A stretch of DNA of 64,000 nt, from contig NZ_BCTL01000007.1 of NCBI RefSeq assembly GCF_001571265.1, positions 62,001 through 126,000 of the forward strand, written 5' to 3'. The notes beneath the pieces were generated by a model, which ran no database searches, was not told the origin of the DNA, and worked only from the letters and a program-made list of their open reading frames with translations. This document shows, one piece after another, positions 57,780 through 64,000 of the stretch. This stretch comes from Cedecea neteri NBRC 105707 = ATCC 33855 (GTDB lineage: Bacteria > Pseudomonadota > Gammaproteobacteria > Enterobacterales > Enterobacteriaceae). The translations under genes and the position numbers were made by a program. The first letter of the stretch is position 1, and the number at the start of each line of letters is the position of its first letter.

Positions 57780-60443
57780 ATGTCAGAACGTTTCCCAAAT
57801 GACGTGGATCCGATTGAAACTCGCGACTGGCTACAGGCGATCGAATCGGTTATCCGTGAAGAAGGTGTTGAGCGTGCACAGTATCTGATTGATCAGCTGC
57901 TGTCCGAAGCCAGCAAAGGCGGCGTGAAAGTCGCTGCTTCTGCAGGTGCTCGCAACTATGTGAACACCATTGCCGTTGAAGACGAACCGGAATACCCGGG
58001 CAATCTGGATCTGGAACGCCGTATTCGTTCTGCTATCCGCTGGAACGCCATCATGACCGTTCTGCGTGCATCCAAGAAAGATCTGGAACTGGGCGGCCAC
58101 ATGGCATCCTTCCAGTCTTCTGCGACCGTTTACGAAGTGTGCTTCAACCACTTCTTCCGTGCAGCCAACGAGAAAGACGGCGGCGATCTGGTGTACTTCC
58201 AGGGCCACATCTCTCCGGGTATCTACGCACGTGCTTTCCTTGAAGGCCGCCTGACCGAAGAGCAAATGAACAATTTCCGTCAGGAAGTTCATGGTAAAGG
58301 TCTGTCTTCTTATCCGCACCCTAAACTGATGCCAGAATTCTGGCAGTTCCCGACCGTTTCTATGGGTCTGGGCCCAATCGGTGCGATCTACCAGGCTAAA
58401 TTCCTGAAATATCTGGAACACCGTGGCCTGAAAGATACCTCTGAGCAAACCGTATACGCCTTCCTGGGCGACGGTGAAATGGATGAGCCAGAATCTAAAG
58501 GTGCGATCACCATCGCGACCCGTGAGAAGCTGGACAACCTGTGCTTCATCATCAACTGTAACCTGCAGCGTCTGGATGGTCCGGTCACCGGTAACGGCAA
58601 GATCATCAACGAACTGGAAGGCATCTTCAGCGGTGCTGGCTGGAACGTTATCAAAGTGATGTGGGGCGGTCGTTGGGATGAGCTGCTGCGTAAAGATACC
58701 AGCGGTAAACTGATCCAACTGATGAACGAAACCGTTGACGGTGACTACCAGACCTTCAAATCCAAAGACGGTGCTTACGTTCGTGAGCACTTCTTCGGCA
58801 AATACCCTGAAACCGCAGCGCTGGTTGCAGACTGGACTGATGAGCAGATCTGGGCCCTGAACCGCGGTGGTCACGATCCGAAGAAAGTCTACGCTGCACT
58901 GAAGAAAGCGCAGGAAACCAAAGGTAAAGCGACCGTTATCCTGGCCCACACCATCAAAGGTTACGGCATGGGCGATACCGCAGAAGGTAAAAACATCGCT
59001 CACCAGGTGAAGAAAATGAACATGGACGGTGTGCGTTACATCCGCGACCGTTTCAACGTGCCAGTGACCGATGAGCAGGTAGAAAACCTGTCTTACATCA
59101 CCTTCCCTGAAGGCACTGAAGAGCACAAGTACCTGCACGAACGTCGTCAGGCGCTGAAAGGCTACCTGCCTGCTCGTCAGCCAAACTTCTCTGAAAAACT
59201 GGAACTGCCTGCGCTGGAAGACTTCTCTCAGCTGCTGGAAGAGCAGAATAAAGAGATCTCCACCACCATCGCCTTCGTTCGTGCCCTGAACGTGATGCTG
59301 AAGAACCCGTCTATCAAAGACCGTCTGGTTCCAATCATCGCCGATGAAGCGCGTACCTTTGGTATGGAAGGTCTGTTCCGTCAGATTGGTATCTACAGCC
59401 CGAACGGTCAGCAGTACACTCCGCAGGACCGTGAGCAGGTTGCTTACTATAAAGAAGACGAGAAAGGTCAGATTCTGCAGGAAGGGATCAACGAACTGGG
59501 TGCAGGCGCATCCTGGCTGGCTGCTGCGACCTCTTACAGCACCAACAACCTGCCGATGATTCCGTTCTACATCTACTACTCCATGTTCGGTTTCCAGCGT
59601 ATCGGTGACCTGTGCTGGCAGGCTGGCGACCAACAGGCTCGCGGCTTCCTGGTAGGTGGTACTTCCGGTCGTACGACCCTGAACGGTGAAGGTCTGCAGC
59701 ACGAAGATGGCCACAGCCACATTCAGTCTCTGACTATCCCTAACTGTATCTCTTACGACCCGTCTTACGCGTACGAAGTGGCTGTCATCATGCACGACGG
59801 TCTGACCCGTATGTACGGTGAAGCACAAGAGAACATTTACTACTACATCACCACCCTGAACGAAAACTACCACATGCCGGCTATGCCAGCAGGTGCCGAG
59901 GAAGGTATCCGTAAAGGTATCTACAAACTCGAAACCGTTGCAGGTAGCAAAGGTAAAGTTCAGCTGCTGGGCTCCGGTTCTATCCTGCGTCACGTGCGTG
60001 AAGCAGCACAGATCCTGGCGAACGACTACGGCGTGGGCTCTGACGTGTACAGCGTAACTTCCTTCACCGAACTGGCTCGTGATGGCCAGGATTGTGAGCG
60101 CTGGAACATGCTGCACCCAATGGAAACTCCGCGCGTTCCTTACATCGCTCAGGTGATGAACGACGCTCCAGCGGTAGCTTCTACTGACTATATGAAACTG
60201 TTCGCCGAGCAGGTTCGTACTTACGTACCAGCTGATGATTATCGCGTACTGGGCACCGACGGTTTCGGTCGTTCTGACAGCCGCGAAAACCTGCGTCACC
60301 ACTTCGAAGTTGATGCTTCTTACGTGGTCGTAGCAGCCCTGGGCGAACTGGCTAAACGTGGCGAAATCGATAAGAAAGTGGTTGCAGACGCAATTATCAA
60401 ATTCAACATCGATGCAGAAAAAGTTAACCCGCGTCTGGCGTAA
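57780..60443 (+). CDS. aceE: Pyruvate dehydrogenase E1 component AceE
   Basis: Homodimeric TPP-dependent E1 that decarboxylates pyruvate and acetylates the E2 lipoyl groups. 887 aa as in E. coli. TPP/Mg motif [14 protein letters not shown]...NCNLQRLDG, the active-site segment [19 protein letters not shown], and the C-terminal transketolase domain ending EKVNPRLA. High use of optimal codons (CTG, GGT, GAA), as for a very highly expressed gene. aceF follows 14 nt later. Confidence 0.98.
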   Translation: MSERFPNDVDPIETRDWLQAIESVIREEGVERAQYLIDQLLSEASKGGVKVAASAGARNYVNTIAVEDEPEYPGNLDLERRIRSAIRWNAIMTVLRASKKDLELGGHMASFQSSATVYEVCFNHFFRAANEKDGGDLVYFQGHISPGIYARAFLEGRLTEEQMNNFRQEVHGKGLSSYPHPKLMPEFWQFPTVSMGLGPIGAIYQAKFLKYLEHRGLKDTSEQTVYAFLGDGEMDEPESKGAITIATREKLDNLCFIINCNLQRLDGPVTGNGKIINELEGIFSGAGWNVIKVMWGGRWDELLRKDTSGKLIQLMNETVDGDYQTFKSKDGAYVREHFFGKYPETAALVADWTDEQIWALNRGGHDPKKVYAALKKAQETKGKATVILAHTIKGYGMGDTAEGKNIAHQVKKMNMDGVRYIRDRFNVPVTDEQVENLSYITFPEGTEEHKYLHERRQALKGYLPARQPNFSEKLELPALEDFSQLLEEQNKEISTTIAFVRALNVMLKNPSIKDRLVPIIADEARTFGMEGLFRQIGIYSPNGQQYTPQDREQVAYYKEDEKGQILQEGINELGAGASWLAAATSYSTNNLPMIPFYIYYSMFGFQRIGDLCWQAGDQQARGFLVGGTSGRTTLNGEGLQHEDGHSHIQSLTIPNCISYDPSYAYEVAVIMHDGLTRMYGEAQENIYYYITTLNENYHMPAMPAGAEEGIRKGIYKLETVAGSKGKVQLLGSGSILRHVREAAQILANDYGVGSDVYSVTSFTELARDGQDCERWNMLHPMETPRVPYIAQVMNDAPAVASTDYMKLFAEQVRTYVPADDYRVLGTDGFGRSDSRENLRHHFEVDASYVVVAALGELAKRGEIDKKVVADAIIKFNIDAEKVNPRLA

Positions 60444-60457
60444 GAGGTAAAGAGACA

Positions 60458-62338
60458 ATGGCTATCGAAATCAAAGTACCAGACATCGGCGCTGATGAAG
60501 TTGAAATCACCGAGATTCTGGTCAAAGTTGGCGACAAAGTTGAAGCTGAACAGTCGCTGATCACTGTAGAAGGCGACAAAGCCTCTATGGAAGTTCCGTC
60601 TCCACAGGCTGGCGTCGTGAAAGAGATCAAAGTCTCTGTCGGCGACAAAACCGAGACCGGCAAACTGATCATGATTTTCGATTCCGCCGAAGGTGCAGCA
60701 GCCGCTGCACCTGCTAAGGCAGAAGAGAAGAAAGAAGCCGCGCCGGCCGCAGCACCTGCTGCCGCTGCTGCAAAAGAAGTTAACGTGCCGGACATCGGCG
60801 GTGACGAAGTAGAAGTTACCGAGATCATGGTGAAAGTGGGCGACACCGTTGCCGCTGAACAGTCTCTGATCACCGTAGAAGGCGACAAAGCTTCTATGGA
60901 AGTCCCTGCTCCGTTCGCGGGCGTGGTTAAAGAGATCAAAATCAGCACCGGCGACAAAGTGTCCACCGGCTCTCTGATCATGGTCTTCGAAGTGGCGGGT
61001 GCTGCACCTGCTGCCGCTCCGGCACAGGCTCCGGCCGCTGACGCAGCACCTGCGGCTTCCGGATCTAAAGAAGTTAACGTCCCGGACATCGGCGGTGACG
61101 AAGTTGAAGTCACTGAAGTGATGGTCAAAGTGGGCGACAAAGTTGCCGCAGAGCAGTCACTGATCACCGTTGAAGGCGACAAAGCTTCCATGGAAGTGCC
61201 TGCGCCATTCGCCGGTACCGTGAAAGAAATTAAAATCAGCACCGGCGACAAAGTGTCTACCGGCTCCCTGATCATGGTCTTCGAAGTGGAAGGCGCTGCG
61301 CCTGCTGCGGCCCCGGCTGCTGCACCAGCTCCAGCCGCTGCGGCACCAGCCCCGGCTGCAAAAGCCGCGGCGCCAGCTGCTAAAGCAGAAGGTAAATCTG
61401 AATTCGCTGAAAACGACGCGTACGTTCATGCGACTCCGCTGATCCGTCGTCTGGCTCGTGAGTTCGGCGTTAACCTGGCGAAAGTGAAAGGTACCGGCCG
61501 TAAAGGTCGTATCCTGCGCGAAGACGTTCAGGCTTACGTGAAAGACGCTGTTAAGCGCGCTGAAGCAGCTCCGGCTGCAACCGGCGGCGGTCTGCCGGGC
61601 ATGCTGCCATGGCCGAAAGTAGACTTCAGCAAGTTCGGCGAAATCGAAGAAGTGGAAATGGGCCGCATCCAGAAAATCTCTGGTGCTAACCTGAGCCGTA
61701 ACTGGGTGATGATCCCGCACGTTACCCACTTCGACAAAACTGATATCACCGATCTGGAAGCATTCCGTAAGCAGCAGAACGACGAAGCCGCTAAGCGTAA
61801 GCTGGATGTGAAGTTCACCCCTGTGGTGTTCATCATGAAAGCCGTTGCTGCCGCGCTGGAGCAGATGCCTCGCTTCAACAGCTCTCTGTCCGAAGATGGC
61901 CAGAAGCTGACGCTGAAAAAATACATCAACATCGGTGTGGCGGTTGATACCCCGAATGGTCTGGTTGTTCCGGTCTTCAAAGACGTGAACAAGAAGAGCA
62001 TCACCGAGCTGTCTCGCGAACTGATGGCTATCTCCAAAAAAGCTCGCGACGGCAAGCTGACCGCTGGCGAAATGCAGGGCGGCTGCTTCACCATCTCCAG
62101 CCTGGGCGGTATCGGGACAACTCACTTCGCGCCGATTGTTAACGCGCCAGAAGTGGCTATCCTGGGTGTCTCCAAGTCTGCGATGGAACCGGTCTGGAAC
62201 GGTAAAGAGTTCACGCCGCGTCTGATGATGCCGATGTCTCTTTCCTTTGACCACCGCGTAATCGACGGCGCTGATGGTGCACGCTTTATCACCATCATCA
62301 ACAATATGCTGTCTGATATTCGCCGCCTGGTGATGTAA
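60458..62338 (+). CDS. aceF: Dihydrolipoyl acetyltransferase E2 component AceF
   Basis: Core of the PDH complex. 626 aa (E. coli 630). Three lipoyl domains at about 1-80, 105-180 and 203-280, each with the lipoylation motif [10 protein letters not shown]; Ala/Pro-rich linkers separate them. A peripheral subunit-binding domain (about 323-365, [20 protein letters not shown]) follows, then the CAT domain with the active-site His in [16 protein letters not shown]. The first two linkers carry small length differences from E. coli. Confidence 0.97.
   Translation: MAIEIKVPDIGADEVEITEILVKVGDKVEAEQSLITVEGDKASMEVPSPQAGVVKEIKVSVGDKTETGKLIMIFDSAEGAAAAAPAKAEEKKEAAPAAAPAAAAAKEVNVPDIGGDEVEVTEIMVKVGDTVAAEQSLITVEGDKASMEVPAPFAGVVKEIKISTGDKVSTGSLIMVFEVAGAAPAAAPAQAPAADAAPAASGSKEVNVPDIGGDEVEVTEVMVKVGDKVAAEQSLITVEGDKASMEVPAPFAGTVKEIKISTGDKVSTGSLIMVFEVEGAAPAAAPAAAPAPAAAAPAPAAKAAAPAAKAEGKSEFAENDAYVHATPLIRRLAREFGVNLAKVKGTGRKGRILREDVQAYVKDAVKRAEAAPAATGGGLPGMLPWPKVDFSKFGEIEEVEMGRIQKISGANLSRNWVMIPHVTHFDKTDITDLEAFRKQQNDEAAKRKLDVKFTPVVFIMKAVAAALEQMPRFNSSLSEDGQKLTLKKYINIGVAVDTPNGLVVPVFKDVNKKSITELSRELMAISKKARDGKLTAGEMQGGCFTISSLGGIGTTHFAPIVNAPEVAILGVSKSAMEPVWNGKEFTPRLMMPMSLSFDHRVIDGADGARFITIINNMLSDIRRLVM
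60773..61294 (+). repeat. Near-identical lipoyl-domain repeats within aceF
   Basis: The second (60773-61000) and third (61067-61294) lipoyl domains are nearly identical at protein and DNA level, beginning with AAAGAAGTTAACGT and separated by 294 bp. The first domain (60458-60700) is more diverged. The pattern suggests recent duplication or gene conversion. Confidence 0.85.
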
Positions 62339-62341
62339 TTG

Positions 62342-62369
62342 AAAAGCCGGCCAATCGGCCGGCTTTTTT
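62342..62369 (+). terminator. Rho-independent terminator of aceF
   Basis: AAAAGCCGGCC and GGCCGGCTTTT (62342-62352 and 62357-62367) form an 11-bp stem with a 4-nt loop, ending in Ts, immediately after the aceF stop. lpd therefore needs its own promoter as well as read-through. Confidence 0.92.
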
Positions 62370-62436
62370 CTGATAATCTCATGTGGTTTGTGAGGTTATT
62401 GGCGAAAGCGACAATTCGTGAGCCGTTTGTTGTTTC

Positions 62437-62454
62437 AAAATTGTTAACAATTTT
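62437..62454. promoter_or_regulatory. 18-bp palindrome in the lpd promoter region
   Basis: AAAATTGTTAACAATTTT is a perfect palindrome centred on GTTAAC, 60 nt upstream of the lpd start. Its GTTAAC core fits ArcA-type recognition sequences, consistent with anaerobic repression of lpd in E. coli. Confidence 0.65.
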
Positions 62455-62513
62455 GTAAACTGCGGGCGGATAGAACGACCCGGTGGACGACGGGTATAAA
62501 TTAAGAGGTCATG

Positions 62514-63938
62514 ATGAGCACAGAAATCAAAACTCAGGTCGTAGTACTTGGGGCAGGCCCAGCAGGTTACTCCGCAGCATTCCGCGCCGCGGATTTAGGT
62601 CTGGAAACCGTCATCGTAGAGCGTTACAGCACCCTCGGTGGTGTCTGTCTGAACGTCGGCTGTATCCCTTCTAAAGCGCTGCTGCACGTTGCTAAAGTTA
62701 TCGAAGAAGCAAAAGCACTGGCCGAACACGGCATCGTTTTCGGTGAGCCGAAAACCGATATCGACAAAATTCGTACCTGGAAAGAAAAAGTTATCACTCA
62801 GCTGACCGGCGGCCTGGCGGGTATGGCCAAAGGCCGTAAAGTGAAAGTGGTAAACGGTCTGGGTAAATTCACCGGGGCTAACACCCTGGAAGTGGAAGGC
62901 GAAAACGGTAAAACCGTGATCAACTTCGACAACGCTATCATCGCGGCGGGTTCCCGTCCGATCGAGCTGCCGTTCATTCCTCATGAAGATCCACGCGTGT
63001 GGGATTCCACAGATGCGCTGGAGCTGAAATCCGTACCTAAACGCCTGCTGGTAATGGGCGGCGGTATCATCGGTCTGGAAATGGGCACCGTATACCATGC
63101 GCTGGGTTCAGACATTGACGTGGTTGAAATGTTTGACCAGGTTATCCCGGCTGCAGACAAAGACATCGTTAAGGTCTTCACCAAACGCATCAGCAAGAAA
63201 TTCAACCTGATGCTGGAAACCAAAGTGACTGCCGTTGAAGCGAAAGAAGACGGCATCTACGTTTCCATGGAAGGCAAAAAAGCCCCTGCAGAACCACAGC
63301 GTTACGACGCGGTTCTGGTGGCTATCGGCCGCGTGCCGAACGGTAAAAACCTTGATGCAGGCAAAGCCGGCGTTGAAGTTGACGACCGTGGCTTTATCCG
63401 CGTTGACAAACAGCTGCGTACCAACGTACCGCACATCTTTGCTATCGGCGACATCGTCGGTCAGCCAATGCTGGCACACAAAGGTGTTCACGAAGGCCAC
63501 GTTGCCGCAGAAGTTATCGCCGGGATGAAGCACTACTTCGATCCGAAAGTGATCCCATCTATCGCTTACACCGAGCCAGAAGTTGCATGGGTTGGCCTGA
63601 CCGAGAAAGAAGCGAAAGAGAAAGGCATCAGCTACGAAACCGCCACCTTCCCGTGGGCTGCTTCTGGCCGTGCTATCGCTTCCGACTGCGCAGACGGTAT
63701 GACCAAGCTTATCTTCGACAAAGAGACTCACCGCGTTATCGGTGGTGCGATTGTCGGGACCAACGGCGGCGAGCTGCTGGGCGAAATCGGTCTGGCTATC
63801 GAGATGGGCTGTGACGCAGAAGATATCGCGCTCACCATCCACGCTCACCCGACGCTGCACGAATCCGTTGGCCTGGCGGCTGAAGTATTCGAAGGCAGCA
63901 TCACCGACCTGCCAAACGCCAAAGCGAAGAAAAAGTAA
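62514..63938 (+). CDS. lpd: Dihydrolipoyl dehydrogenase (E3)
   Basis: FAD flavoprotein shared by the pyruvate and 2-oxoglutarate dehydrogenase complexes and the glycine cleavage system. I chose the ATG at 62514 (MSTEIKTQVVVLG, 474 aa, the E. coli start); a tandem ATG precedes it at 62511. Motifs: FAD-binding VVVLGAGPAGYSAAF, redox disulfide GGVCLNVGCIPSKALLH (Cys ~45, ~50), NAD-binding LLVMGGGIIGLEMG and HAHPTLHES with the catalytic His. Downstream is a terminator. Confidence 0.98.
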   Translation: MSTEIKTQVVVLGAGPAGYSAAFRAADLGLETVIVERYSTLGGVCLNVGCIPSKALLHVAKVIEEAKALAEHGIVFGEPKTDIDKIRTWKEKVITQLTGGLAGMAKGRKVKVVNGLGKFTGANTLEVEGENGKTVINFDNAIIAAGSRPIELPFIPHEDPRVWDSTDALELKSVPKRLLVMGGGIIGLEMGTVYHALGSDIDVVEMFDQVIPAADKDIVKVFTKRISKKFNLMLETKVTAVEAKEDGIYVSMEGKKAPAEPQRYDAVLVAIGRVPNGKNLDAGKAGVEVDDRGFIRVDKQLRTNVPHIFAIGDIVGQPMLAHKGVHEGHVAAEVIAGMKHYFDPKVIPSIAYTEPEVAWVGLTEKEAKEKGISYETATFPWAASGRAIASDCADGMTKLIFDKETHRVIGGAIVGTNGGELLGEIGLAIEMGCDAEDIALTIHAHPTLHESVGLAAEVFEGSITDLPNAKAKKK

Positions 63939-63956
63939 CTTTCAGCGTTTGATAAA

Positions 63957-63981
63957 GCGGCCCTCCGGGGCCGTTTTTTTT
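63957..63981 (+). terminator. Rho-independent terminator of lpd
   Basis: CGGCCC (63958-63963) and GGGCCG (63968-63973) pair with a 4-nt loop, followed by eight Ts, 20 nt after the lpd stop. Confidence 0.92.
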
Positions 63982-64000
63982 GCCTGTAAAAGGCCGCCCT

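Noticed and set aside
57831-60458. An 875-codon open frame antisense to aceE
   Set aside because: It mirrors the strong codon bias of aceE, has no plausible domain pattern and no independent ribosome-binding context. aceE itself is certain.
60424-61275. A Ser/Pro/Ala-rich frame opposite the aceF lipoyl domains
   Set aside because: Its internal repeats simply reflect the three lipoyl repeats on the coding strand.

Overview
The window is a 64-kb stretch of chromosome from a member of the Enterobacteriaceae. It is not Escherichia coli itself. Gene order follows the E. coli 'minutes 1-3' region almost gene for gene (rluA-rapA-polB ... leu-ilvIH-cra-dcw-secA ... ampDE-aroP-pdhR-aceEF-lpd), and nearly every protein matches the length and start of its E. 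coli counterpart as I remember it. Differences from E. coli: no araDABC between polB and yabI, an extra DUF721 (DciA-like) gene between lpxC and secM, a clearly more divergent LeuO, a longer SgrT, and ERIC repeats in other places. The sequence does not let me name a genus with confidence.

Layout. 1-6.1 kb: rluA (cut by the left edge), rapA and polB on the minus strand, with ERIC repeats in the gaps and a LexA box upstream of polB. 6.2-13.6 kb: yabI, then the thiamine transporter thiBPQ behind a TPP riboswitch, sgrR, the dual-function RNA SgrS/SgrT and the sugar exporter setA. 13.7-22.6 kb: the leucine operon leuLABCD with its attenuator (minus strand), an AT-rich gap, leuO and ilvIH. 22.7-23.7 kb: cra. 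24.2-42.1 kb: the complete division and cell wall (dcw) cluster mraZ-rsmH-ftsL-ftsI-murE-murF-mraY-murD-ftsW-murG-murC-ddlB-ftsQ-ftsA-ftsZ-lpxC, tightly packed with many 1-14 nt overlaps. 42.1-46.6 kb: the DUF721 gene, secM-secA and mutT, then yacG facing them. 46.6-54.9 kb: yacG-zapD-coaE, guaC, the type IV pilus genes hofC-hofB-ppdD, nadC, and ampD-ampE. 55-64 kb: aroP, then pdhR-aceE-aceF-lpd for the pyruvate dehydrogenase complex.

How the genes work together. The window joins central carbon flow (Cra, PdhR, PDH complex, SgrRST sugar-phosphate stress), branched-chain amino acid synthesis (leu, ilvIH, LeuO), peptidoglycan precursor synthesis coupled to divisome assembly (dcw), peptidoglycan recycling (AmpD/E), protein export (SecM arrest controlling SecA), and cofactor supply (ThiBPQ, CoaE, NadC, GuaC).

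I found no large undescribed system. The region is core chromosome with no prophage, integron, IS element, CRISPR array or tRNA that I can see. The points most worth a second look are small and regulatory: the sgrT reading frame runs into the SgrS base-pairing segment, a 22-bp RNA hairpin precedes aceE, two tandem short ORFs precede the divergent leuO, and a DciA-like gene sits in an enterobacterium. Statements about E. coli come from memory, not from a database search.
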